64,000 bases of DNA from Chitinophaga polysaccharea (GCF_007829335.1 NZ_VIWO01000005.1:248001-312000), one strand, 5' to 3'; positions 8,667 through 15,923 are shown, counted from the first letter of the stretch. A program made the numbers and translations. Notes: a model not told the origin generated them from the letters alone.

Positions 8667-10160
8667 ATGACCAAGCATAAAAGACTTATAAAGGAAGCAA
8701 ATGATACCACGCTGCGGTATATTACCCGGCGGCACTTCCTGCTGGATTGTGTAACAGGACTGGGCGCAACGGCGCTGGGCTCCTTCCTGGCCAGCTGCGG
8801 CAGCAGCAGTAGCAGTAAAACCCTGGTAGATGCCAGCGGCAATCCTATGGCGCCTAAAGCGCCTATGTTCCCCGCTAAAGCCAAGAGCGTGATTTACCTG
8901 CATATGGCCGGCGCTCCTTCCCAGCTGGAACTGTTCGACTATAAACCGGAACTGCAAAAGCTACATAACCAATTATGCCCGCCGTCCCTGCTGGCAGGGA
9001 AAAAGTTCGCCTTCATCCGCGGCGTCCCTAAAATGCTGGGACCACAGGCCGTGTTTCAGCAACATGGCCAATCCAGGGCCTGGATCTCAGATCATCTCCC
9101 CCACTTCGCCACTATGGCCGATGATGTGAGCTTCCTGAAAGCTGTGCAAACTGACCAGTTCAACCACGGACCCGCACAATTGCTGATGCAAACAGGTAGC
9201 GCCAGGCTGGGCCGCCCCAGCATTGGTTCCTGGGTGACTTATGGACTCGGGTCCGAAAACAGTAACCTGCCCGGGTTCGTGGTACTCACCTCCGGCGGTA
9301 AAACACCGGATGCCGGTAAAAGTGTATGGGGCAGCGGATTTTTACCTTCTGTGTACCAGGGCGTACAGTGCAGAACCAAAGGAGAACCCGTGCTATACCT
9401 GACTGACCCCGATGGTATGAGCCGCGATCTGCGCAAGGAATCCATCGAAGCGATCAACGAAATCAATAAACAGGAATATACCGCCTACGGCGATCCCGAA
9501 ACACTGGCCCGCATTTCCCAGTATGAACTGGCTTACAAAATGCAGATCTCTGTACCGGATGTAATGAACATTAACAATGAGCCTGCATATATCCATGAAA
9601 TGTATGGCACCCAGCCAGGAAAAGAATCCTTTGCCAACAACTGTTTGCTGGCACGTAAGCTGGTGGAGAAAGGCGTAAGGTTCGTACAGCTCTACGACTG
9701 GGGCTGGGATACTCACGGCACCGATGAAGGAGGTTCTATTGACTACGGCCTGCGCAACAAATGCCGCGAAATAGATCGCCCTATTACCGCACTGCTGCAG
9801 GATCTCAAGCAACGTGGACTACTGGATGAAACGCTGGTAGTATGGGGCGGCGAATTTGGCCGCACTCCCATGCAGGAAAACCGTGATGGTAAAGATATGC
9901 CGTTCATGGGCCGCGACCACCACGTAGAAGCCTTTACCATGTGGATGGCCGGCGCCGGCATCAAAAAAGGAGCCTCTTACGGAGAAACCGATGAAATAGG
10001 CTATGCTGCCGTAAAAGGAAAGGTAGCCATCAATGATATCCACGCTACCATCCTGCAACAGCTGGGCTTCGACCATGAAAAGCTCACTTACCAGTTCCAG
10101 GGCCGCCCCTTCCGTTTAACAGACACGGGTGGAAAAGTCATTACTCCTATTTTAAGCTAA
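8667..10160 (+). CDS. DUF1501 protein, exported
   Basis: A 497-residue protein of the DUF1501 family, which has a sulfatase/alkaline-phosphatase-like fold. The N-terminus carries a twin-arginine-like motif (TRRHFLLD) followed by a hydrophobic stretch and a possible lipobox (SFLASC), suggesting Tat export and lipid anchoring. Family signatures include VIYLHMAGAPSQLELFDYKP, VRFVQLYDWGWDTHG and VVWGGEFGRTPM, with GRDHHVEAFTMWMAGAG near the end. It begins 5 bp after the DUF1549/DUF1553 gene, its usual genetic partner, so the two are almost certainly co-transcribed and likely act together in the periplasm. Confidence 0.88.
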   Translation: MTKHKRLIKEANDTTLRYITRRHFLLDCVTGLGATALGSFLASCGSSSSSKTLVDASGNPMAPKAPMFPAKAKSVIYLHMAGAPSQLELFDYKPELQKLHNQLCPPSLLAGKKFAFIRGVPKMLGPQAVFQQHGQSRAWISDHLPHFATMADDVSFLKAVQTDQFNHGPAQLLMQTGSARLGRPSIGSWVTYGLGSENSNLPGFVVLTSGGKTPDAGKSVWGSGFLPSVYQGVQCRTKGEPVLYLTDPDGMSRDLRKESIEAINEINKQEYTAYGDPETLARISQYELAYKMQISVPDVMNINNEPAYIHEMYGTQPGKESFANNCLLARKLVEKGVRFVQLYDWGWDTHGTDEGGSIDYGLRNKCREIDRPITALLQDLKQRGLLDETLVVWGGEFGRTPMQENRDGKDMPFMGRDHHVEAFTMWMAGAGIKKGASYGETDEIGYAAVKGKVAINDIHATILQQLGFDHEKLTYQFQGRPFRLTDTGGKVITPILS

Positions 10161-10167
10161 ACAGTCA

Positions 10168-11100
10168 ATGGATAAAAACAAACGTAATTTCCTGAAACAA
10201 TCTGCCATACTGGCTTCCGCGCTCTGTGTCCCTTCACTGCCATCTTTTGCAGCCGCCAGCCGCACACCGGTAAAGGAAGGATTCAAATTAATTATACTGG
10301 CTACCAACTGGGGCTACAACGGTACTATAGATGCTTTTTGCGAAAAGGCAAAAAATGCGGGCTATGACGGCATCGAAATATGGTGGCCCAACGAAGATGC
10401 TCCCCGGGAAGAATTATACGCCGCGTTGGAAAAACACGGCCTGCAGGTAGGCTACCTTTGCGCCGGTTACGACAGCGACTATACGAAACATACCCAGCAA
10501 TTTGAAGCGGCGCTGAAAGCGGCTACCAGCCATCATAAAATACAACCGCTGTATATTAATTGTCACTCCGGGCGCGACTACTTTACGTTTGAGCAAAATT
10601 GTGCGCTGATTGATATGACTGTCCGTATCTCCAAACAATCGGGCGTACCGGTATATCATGAAACCCACCGTTCCCGGATGCTGTTTGCCGCACATGTAGC
10701 GCGTAAGTTCATCGAAGCCAAGCCTGACCTGCGTTTAACCTTGGACATTTCGCACTGGTGCAATGTGCATGAAAGTCTCTTACAGGACCAGGCCGCCACA
10801 GTAGCCAAGGCGCTGGACCGGGCTTCGCATATACACGCCCGTATCGGACACCCTGAAGGTCCACAGGTAAACGATCCCCGCGCGCCGGAATGGGCCAACA
10901 CAGTGAAGGCGCATTTCGAGTGGTGGGACCAGGTGGTGCAAAAACACCAGGCTGCCGGTAAACCATTGACTTTCCTGACAGAGTTTGGCCCGGCCGATTA
11001 CCTGCCTACCCTGCCTTATACCCGTCAGCCGTTGGCAGACCAATGGGATATCAACGTATATATGAAGAACCAGCTTAAACAACGTTATAGCAAATCATGA
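10168..11100 (+). CDS. Sugar phosphate isomerase/epimerase-like TIM barrel, exported
   Basis: A 310-residue xylose-isomerase-like TIM barrel (AP endonuclease 2 superfamily). The N-terminus has an export signal (NFLKQSAILASALCVPSL, ending near SFAAA), so it is predicted to be periplasmic, unlike cytosolic isomerases. Barrel motifs include GYDGIEIWWPNED, VYHETHRSR (metal-ligand Glu and His region), LTLDISHWCNVHE, HIHARIGHPEGP and LTEFGPADY; the conserved acidic and His residues are those that bind divalent metal in this family. It follows the DUF1501 gene by 7 bp and overlaps the next gene by 4 bp, so it belongs to the same operon. The substrate is unknown; a keto-sugar or sugar-acid is plausible. 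Confidence 0.85.
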   Translation: MDKNKRNFLKQSAILASALCVPSLPSFAAASRTPVKEGFKLIILATNWGYNGTIDAFCEKAKNAGYDGIEIWWPNEDAPREELYAALEKHGLQVGYLCAGYDSDYTKHTQQFEAALKAATSHHKIQPLYINCHSGRDYFTFEQNCALIDMTVRISKQSGVPVYHETHRSRMLFAAHVARKFIEAKPDLRLTLDISHWCNVHESLLQDQAATVAKALDRASHIHARIGHPEGPQVNDPRAPEWANTVKAHFEWWDQVVQKHQAAGKPLTFLTEFGPADYLPTLPYTRQPLADQWDINVYMKNQLKQRYSKS

Positions 11101-12536
11101 AATTACTGATGAACAATGGCAGCTGGGGAATGTTGCTGGGGCGTTCGCACCCTTTGCTGGTACATTTACCTATTGGCATCTTACTGATTGCTTTTATCCT
11201 GATACTGCTGTCGCGCCGTGAAAAATGGCGGCACCTGCAGGGTGCACTTCCGGTGGTATTACTGGCAGCAGCCCTTTCAGCTATCTTCAGCTGTATTACC
11301 GGCTACCTGTTATCGCTGGATGGAGGATATGAAGAGGGCATGCTGCAAACCCATAAATATCTGGGTATAAGCGTGGCCGTAGTAAGTACCCTGTTATATC
11401 TTTTACACCGGTACCGGGAGCGCTTTCCCAGACTACAGCTGGCTACCGCGGCGGTGATGGTGCTGTTGCTGAGCGCTGCCGGTCACTATGGAGGCAGCTT
11501 AACCCATGGCGATGATTACCTCTCCCAGGCCATGCCGGCAGGATTACAACAGCTGGTGGGCGTTCATCAAAAGGCTGTTAACGTGGCCGCCTATACGAAC
11601 ATAGGCGATGCCCGTTTATATGAAGACCTGGTGCAACCCGTGCTGGCCAACCGCTGTTACGGTTGTCACAATGAGCAAAAGCTGAAAGGCGGACTCCAAC
11701 TGGAGTCTTTAGCGCTTATCCGCAAGGGTGGCGAGCATGGGCCGGTGTTGAAAGACAGTATGCCGGAAGAGAGTGAATTATTTAAACGCCTGTTGTTGCC
11801 GGAAACAGACGAGCACCGCATGCCACCTAAAGGGAAACCGCCGGTAACGCCACAGGAGCTGGAACTTTTACACTGGTGGATTGCACAGGGTGCGCCTATT
11901 AAAAAAACGGTGAAGGAACTTACGAAAACGCCCCGCATACTGGCCGTGCTGGATGGTATGCAACCGGCTACCCCATTGGATAAGCAGGAGTTTATTCCTG
12001 AAGAAAAAGTAGCAGCAGCCAGCGCACAGCATATCCAGGCATTGGAAGCCAAAGGCTTAAAGGTACTACCAGTGGGCAGCGGCAGCAATTACATTACCAT
12101 AGATGGTGTGAATGCTATTGGATTTAGCGATGCAGATCTCCAATTGTTGTTACCGCTGAAGTCACAGATAGTATGGTTAAATCTCGCCGGTACCGCGGTC
12201 ACCGACCAGGTATTTGCGGTATCCGGTCAGCTCAGGCATTTAACCCGGCTCGATCTGCGCAATGTGGCGCTCAAGGGCAAAGGCATTGCGGCATTGAATG
12301 GGTGTAAAGAGCTGCGTTATCTCAATCTTGCGGGTACTACCGTTGGTTCGGATGCCTTAGCGCCGCTTAAAGACAACAAAAAACTGGAGCAGGTATTCCT
12401 GTACCAGACAGGCGTGGCGGCGGCTAGTGTCCAGCAGCTCCAGCGTTCCCTGCCCAAACTTAAAATTGATACCGGTGGTTATCGTCTGCCACAACTGGCT
12501 TCCGATACTACTGTCTATCATAAAGTGAGCAGCTAA
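11097..12536 (+). CDS. Membrane cytochrome c-like/leucine-rich-repeat protein
   Basis: A 479-residue three-part protein. Residues about 15-130 hold four to five transmembrane segments resembling DUF2231-type membrane domains (HPLLVHLPIGILLIAFILIL and two later helices). Residues about 165-270 hold a PSCyt1-type heme domain with CYGCH, then LKGGLQLES and HRMPPKGKPP. The C-terminal 130 residues contain leucine-rich repeats (LVWLNLAGTAVTD-like, LRYLNLAGTTVGSDAL, LEQVFLYQTGV). Its ATG overlaps the preceding TGA, so translational coupling is likely. I infer that it passes electrons between the membrane and the periplasmic partners encoded upstream. The heme ligation is predicted, not shown. Confidence 0.85.
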   Translation: MKLLMNNGSWGMLLGRSHPLLVHLPIGILLIAFILILLSRREKWRHLQGALPVVLLAAALSAIFSCITGYLLSLDGGYEEGMLQTHKYLGISVAVVSTLLYLLHRYRERFPRLQLATAAVMVLLLSAAGHYGGSLTHGDDYLSQAMPAGLQQLVGVHQKAVNVAAYTNIGDARLYEDLVQPVLANRCYGCHNEQKLKGGLQLESLALIRKGGEHGPVLKDSMPEESELFKRLLLPETDEHRMPPKGKPPVTPQELELLHWWIAQGAPIKKTVKELTKTPRILAVLDGMQPATPLDKQEFIPEEKVAAASAQHIQALEAKGLKVLPVGSGSNYITIDGVNAIGFSDADLQLLLPLKSQIVWLNLAGTAVTDQVFAVSGQLRHLTRLDLRNVALKGKGIAALNGCKELRYLNLAGTTVGSDALAPLKDNKKLEQVFLYQTGVAAASVQQLQRSLPKLKIDTGGYRLPQLASDTTVYHKVSS

Positions 12537-12558
12537 GCAGGTTTGCTCACCTTTAAAT

Positions 12559-12599
12559 CCTGGACCAGGAACGATCCTTGTAATGGTTCCTGGTCCAGG
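12559..12599. terminator. Perfect 14-bp hairpin between convergent genes
   Basis: CCTGGACCAGGAAC (12559-12572) and GTTCCTGGTCCAGG (12586-12599) pair perfectly around a 13-nt loop. It lies between the stops at 12536 (+) and 12613 (-). T-tracts are weak on both sides, so it may act as a structured end or processing site rather than a textbook terminator. Each arm is itself nearly palindromic. Confidence 0.6.
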
Positions 12600-12612
12600 T
12601 ATTTCCCCGGTA

Positions 12613-13023
12613 TCAGGCCCCTCTTGCCTTCCGAAGTATCTTTTCCAACCGCACAATTACCTCACTGATATCTGGCAGGTAGCTGAACCCATTTAATTGT
12701 TTTAATACGGCGATCATTTCCTCCAACTGGGCACGGTCGGCCTCGTTGAGCGGCGCTGTGGTGATGCTATACGCCGGATCGCTGTAGGTATAATACTTTC
12801 GTTGTTTAACAATAATAGGGGCATTATATCCCACTTCATTGCTGCGCATGCGTTGAATATCGGCCTGTATAGTCCGTTTACTCACGCTGTCAATGCCTTC
12901 CTCCTGGCGTAAGATATCACGCACCTTTGCTATGAGCTGATCCAGCGTCCATTGTTGCCTGTGGTTGCGCAAACATTCATCAATTGCCTTATAACGGATC
13001 AATGCCAACCTGTTTATGGACAT
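12613..13023 (-). CDS. WYL-family regulator, HTH part only (no WYL domain)
   Basis: Predicted DNA-binding protein of 136 residues. The start at 13023 (MSINRLALIRYKAIDECLRN) matches the usual N-terminus of Bacteroidota WYL regulators; the frame is open further upstream to 13080. The winged HTH region includes WTLDQLIAKVRDIL, VSKRTIQADIQRMRS and GYNAPIIVKQRKYYTYSDP, followed by LNEADRAQLEEMIAVLKQL. The protein then stops at KILRKARGA, just where the ligand- or nucleic-acid-sensing WYL domain (about 180 more residues) would begin, and no WYL-coding remnant lies downstream. It diverges from the tRNA-like RNA and TerD-like gene, and is the obvious candidate regulator of that unit. Confidence 0.8.
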   Translation of the reverse strand: MSINRLALIRYKAIDECLRNHRQQWTLDQLIAKVRDILRQEEGIDSVSKRTIQADIQRMRSNEVGYNAPIIVKQRKYYTYSDPAYSITTAPLNEADRAQLEEMIAVLKQLNGFSYLPDISEVIVRLEKILRKARGA

Positions 13024-13126
13024 ACCCTTCTTTTTAAACAAAGAACGACCGTTGCCACGCATTAGACATGCGCAGGCCATCCCGATGTATCATATCTCTC
13101 CTAATTAATTAATAACCAGCACCTTA

Positions 13127-13149
13127 AAATATTTTTCAGAAAAATATTT
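13127..13149. promoter_or_regulatory. AT-rich perfect inverted repeat
   Basis: AAATATTTTT (13127-13136) and AAAAATATTT (13140-13149) are exact reverse complements separated by CAG. The repeat lies 104 bp upstream of the HTH regulator start and immediately next to a second inverted repeat. It may be an operator, or part of the regulator's own promoter. Confidence 0.55.
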
Positions 13150-13150
13150 A

Positions 13151-13173
13151 TGTGCGCAACTAGGCTGCGCACA
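13151..13173. promoter_or_regulatory. Perfect inverted repeat, probable operator
   Basis: TGTGCGCA (13151-13158) and TGCGCACA (13166-13173) are exact reverse complements around ACTAGGC. It is GC-rich in otherwise AT-rich DNA and lies just upstream of CATCTTTG (13182-13189), which resembles the Bacteroidota -7 element TAnnTTTG. This places the repeat over the probable upstream promoter region of the tRNA-like transcript. The divergent HTH protein is the natural candidate to bind it. Confidence 0.6.
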
Positions 13174-13181
13174 TGCCCCGA

Positions 13182-13189
13182 CATCTTTG
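13182..13189 (+). promoter_or_regulatory. Candidate -7 promoter element for the tRNA-like RNA and TerD-like gene
   Basis: CATCTTTG differs by one base from TAnnTTTG. A transcript starting about 7 nt downstream would begin some 70 nt before the tRNA-like fold. No convincing -33 TTTG box is visible, as expected for a promoter needing an activator, but the call is weak. Confidence 0.35.
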
Positions 13190-13264
13190 TATCATCAGAA
13201 GCGGTCAAGTCAATGTTACTTCATTCGATCCAAAGAACATTTATCATTACCGCCGAAGATGGTA

Positions 13265-13449
13265 AAAGCAATCGTCTAAGGGTAAGACGCCGTCATTAAA
13301 AGTTTTGAAATTACCAGGAGGGTCAATTAAAACTTACTGCTGACAGGGGACAGTTTGTCGACTTCGTTCTGAAGTTTTGATACCGGGGTCAATTAAAACT
13401 TACTGCTGACAGGGGGACGGAGTTACCGGTTCGAGTCCGGTTTGCTTTA
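13265..13449 (+). ncRNA. tRNA-like RNA with a 121-nt anticodon loop (intron-like insertion)
   Basis: All four tRNA stems can be drawn without mismatch. Acceptor AAAGCAA (13265-13271) pairs with TTGCTTT (13442-13448). The D stem GTCT/AGAC (13274-13277, 13285-13288) has loop AAGGGTA with the conserved GG. Anticodon stem CCGTC (13290-13294) pairs with GACGG (13416-13420). The T stem ACCGG/CCGGT (13425-13429, 13437-13441) has the canonical loop TTCGAGT. The variable region is AGTT and the discriminator A is followed by CAA, so no CCA is encoded. Instead of 7 nt, the anticodon loop is 121 nt (13295-13415) and contains two identical 29-nt repeats and two small hairpins. It lies 78 nt upstream of the TerD-like gene on the same strand. 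It could be an intron-bearing tRNA, a tRNA mimic such as a Y-RNA-like module, or a structured leader. Confidence 0.75.
13321..13415 (+). repeat. Two identical 29-nt direct repeats, period 66
   Basis: The same 29 nt occur at 13321-13349 and 13387-13415, starting GGTCAATTAAAACTTACTGC and ending TGACAGGGG. Similarity extends leftward (AGTTTTGA...TACC..GG before each copy), suggesting tandem duplication of a unit of about 66 nt. Within each copy GTCA and TGAC can pair. Between copies are small hairpins GACA-GTT-TGTC and ACTTC-GTTCT-GAAGT. The second copy ends exactly at the base before the anticodon 3' strand. Confidence 0.85.
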
Positions 13450-13527
13450 CAACAATCGAGGTCAATTGTTACTTACTTCATTTTTGGTAAATAGTAACAA
13501 CATTATCTGATTATAATTTTCATCCAC

Positions 13528-15771
13528 ATGCACACATTATTACTACAAACAGGATTACGCCAACAGGCCATCTTTATCCCCGAAACCGCGGTCCACTCTG
13601 GCATCTATCAGCTTACCCCTACTACAGGCGTACTGGTAGCCAATCTCGCTAAACTGGGTTTCGGCGTATCAGAACCATTACTGCACGCGCTGAACCATAC
13701 CACACCTGCCTGGCAGGTAACCATCCTGGAAACATTCCGGGAAGTAATGGGCGTAAATCAAAACTGGATGCCCCTGGTAAAAAACTGGGAAGTGCCTACC
13801 AATGAGTCTTACGCCGACCATTTGGCTGTTGCTTTCGCCAGCGTATTTAACGGGGAAGGAACCCGTCTCCGTTGTGGTCATATCATTCCCCCCAACACCT
13901 TTCCCCTGGAAAGATATAATGGTTGCCCTTTCTGCGGTACGCCGTTTGAAACCGGTGGTATAGAAAACTATCAGCAGAACAGTAAAGTTCGTGTGCTGCA
14001 CCTTTGGACCACCGAAAAAGCCGGTGCTTACCTGGCAGATCTGCTGCGGTCTAAAACCCCGCTGGATGCCAGTCAAACGGATAGCCTGAAGTCCTTACTG
14101 CAAGTGCTTCCGCTGCCTGCCATTCAACCTGCCATGAAAGAAACCCTGGCAGTCGTAGCAGATGTATTGATCGCCAAAGAAGACCTGGCCGGCGCGGGTG
14201 CATTATTTACCACGCCTACGGATATACTCCGTTACCTGTGGTATAAACATACCGGCTTTGCCCAGCTGATCATGCCTAAAACAATACTGCGCCGCCAACT
14301 GAAAAATAATAGCGGTTTTGGCATTACCAAAACCATCAAATCCGCTGCGGCTGAAAAAGTAGCCGCTATCACGGCATTGAAGCTGAAATACAGCCGCAAG
14401 GAAGGATTAAGAGTCGCCCGCTGGCTGAACGACATGCCCCTGGAGGTGGCTACCATGTGTGAAATCATGCATCCTAAACGCGGAATGTGGGTACGCTTTA
14501 TCCGCGCCCTGCGACTGGCGGAATTCAGCCGTCGCGAAGGGTTTGCACAGCTGCGCGCCCTGATGGATACTTTCTATCGCCAGGACTACACCGTATGGCA
14601 AGGCCGGGTGAACCATTTCCAGCTGCGCTATGACAGGGATAACACCTTAAAGTTGTTGCAACAACGCCCCGGACTTTTTGCCCGGTCGCTGTTTGCCAAC
14701 ATCCTGTGGTTTGGCGAAGAAGCGGTTATTCCTGCATTTGCGGAAGTAGCGCATAAAGTGCCTGCCCGCCTGCTGCTGACATTACAGATGTACGCCGCCT
14801 ATTATTTTGATCCTGCCACCCAACGTGCGGTAAAGCCGCTGGGAGGCGTCAACAAACATATCCCGGTGAATAAATTGGTATTCATGTACGAAGCAGATCA
14901 GCTAAAGGCAATGCAAAACGCCGTAGCGGCGCTCTGTATACAGGTGATGCAACAGCGTTTTGCAACAGTAGCTACCAACGCAAAAACCATCTACATTGCA
15001 CCGGCATTGTACAATATACCTGTTCCTATAGGCGACCGTAGCGAACAAATACAGGACCTGCCTGCAGCGTTGATGGGTACCCGTTATAAAGTGGACAGCG
15101 ACAACCTGCTCCTGTTCCTGCAATGGGGTAAAGGGCTTCCCGCCCAGCACCTCGACATGGACCTGAGCTGTTTTATCGCCTACGACCACCAACGGATGGA
15201 TATCTGTTCCTATTCCCGCCTGCATACCACCGGGTGTAGCCATAGCGGCGATATCCGTGCTATACCTCACCAGGTAGGTACCGCAGAATACATCAAGCTG
15301 GATATTGCCGAACTGGACGCAGCCGGCGCCCGCTATGTAACGTTCACCTGCAATGCTTATAGCGGCGGTGCCCTGACGCCTAACCTGGTAGTAGGTTGGA
15401 TGAACAGCCAGCATAAGATGACCGTCAGCGAAAAGACCGGCGTAGCCTACGACCCTTCCTGTGTTGACCAAATGCTGCGCATTACCCAGGGACTTACCAA
15501 AGGACTCGTATTTGGCGTACTGGATGTAGCCGCCAGGGAAATCATCTGGCTGGAACTGGCATTCGGCGGACAGGTAGTACAGCAGCTGGACCTGGTCAAC
15601 ATCAGCAGCCTCCTGAGAAAACTGGAGAGCAAGCTAAGCATAGGCCAACTGCTGGAAGCCAAAGCCGCTGCACAGCAGCTGCAAATCATGGAAACGCCAG
15701 TCGCTGACGAGGTGTACACCCTGCAATGGGCGGTGAATACTGCCGCCGTGACACAACTATTGATCGGTTAG
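13528..15771 (+). CDS. Zinc-ribbon protein with C-terminal TerD-like domain
   Basis: A 747-residue cytoplasmic protein, no signal peptide or membrane segment. A treble-clef/zinc-ribbon pattern appears at about residues 115-137 (RCGHIIPP then CPFCGTPF). The middle (about 170-480) is helix-rich and repetitive in character, including YLWYKHTGFAQLI and a basic stretch near residue 295, perhaps a helical-repeat scaffold; I do not recognise the family. Residues about 542-640 resemble TerD of tellurite/stress systems: LDMDLSCFIAYD, CSHSGDIRA, EYIKLDIAELDAAGARYV. TerD domains bind calcium and occur in stress and conflict gene sets. It follows the tRNA-like RNA by 78 nt and is probably expressed with it. 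The TerD assignment is moderately secure; the function is unknown. Confidence 0.7.
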   Translation: MHTLLLQTGLRQQAIFIPETAVHSGIYQLTPTTGVLVANLAKLGFGVSEPLLHALNHTTPAWQVTILETFREVMGVNQNWMPLVKNWEVPTNESYADHLAVAFASVFNGEGTRLRCGHIIPPNTFPLERYNGCPFCGTPFETGGIENYQQNSKVRVLHLWTTEKAGAYLADLLRSKTPLDASQTDSLKSLLQVLPLPAIQPAMKETLAVVADVLIAKEDLAGAGALFTTPTDILRYLWYKHTGFAQLIMPKTILRRQLKNNSGFGITKTIKSAAAEKVAAITALKLKYSRKEGLRVARWLNDMPLEVATMCEIMHPKRGMWVRFIRALRLAEFSRREGFAQLRALMDTFYRQDYTVWQGRVNHFQLRYDRDNTLKLLQQRPGLFARSLFANILWFGEEAVIPAFAEVAHKVPARLLLTLQMYAAYYFDPATQRAVKPLGGVNKHIPVNKLVFMYEADQLKAMQNAVAALCIQVMQQRFATVATNAKTIYIAPALYNIPVPIGDRSEQIQDLPAALMGTRYKVDSDNLLLFLQWGKGLPAQHLDMDLSCFIAYDHQRMDICSYSRLHTTGCSHSGDIRAIPHQVGTAEYIKLDIAELDAAGARYVTFTCNAYSGGALTPNLVVGWMNSQHKMTVSEKTGVAYDPSCVDQMLRITQGLTKGLVFGVLDVAAREIIWLELAFGGQVVQQLDLVNISSLLRKLESKLSIGQLLEAKAAAQQLQIMETPVADEVYTLQWAVNTAAVTQLLIG

Positions 15772-15778
15772 AGGAGCA

Positions 15779-15890
15779 GAAAGCCGAAGGCTGAAAGCAA
15801 AAAGCTATCGACACGAATGACCAACACGATTTTGAATATCCGCAAAGGTCATCCGGGGAAATAGCTTTTTGCTTTCAGCCTTCGGCTTTC
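15779..15890. terminator. 30-bp perfect inverted repeat followed by T-run
   Basis: Arms 15779-15808 (starting GAAAGCCGAAGGCTGAAAGC) and 15861-15890 are exact reverse complements of 30 nt around a 52-nt spacer, and CGCTTTTTTT follows. The T-run and position after the stop at 15771 suit termination of the TerD-like gene. The arm length and spacer are far above a normal terminator, so it may also be a dispersed palindromic element. Confidence 0.65.
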
Positions 15891-15923
15891 CGCTTTTTTT
15901 CCTATATTCAGTGCATTGTCATC

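Larger units (their letters stand above)
13024..13527. other. 504-bp non-coding region between HTH regulator and TerD-like gene
   Basis: No credible protein gene is visible here. The region holds two adjacent perfect inverted repeats (13127-13173), a candidate -7 element (13182-13189), a tRNA-like RNA with an expanded anticodon loop (13265-13449), and four related modules of the type GTCAATT...ACTTACT (near 13209, 13321, 13387 and 13460). Confidence 0.8.

Noticed and set aside
13295..13415. Group I intron in the tRNA
   Set aside because: The insert is only about 114 nt beyond a normal loop, has no recognisable P/Q/R/S core, and contains a tandem duplication instead.
13321..13415. CRISPR array
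   Set aside because: Only two exact 29-nt repeats with one spacer-like gap of 37 nt are present, without cas genes. The copies lie inside a tRNA-like fold.
13265..13449. An ordinary tRNA gene
   Set aside because: The anticodon loop is 121 nt and no 7-nt loop can be made with the same anticodon stem. A normal tRNA call would need the insert removed, which is unproven.
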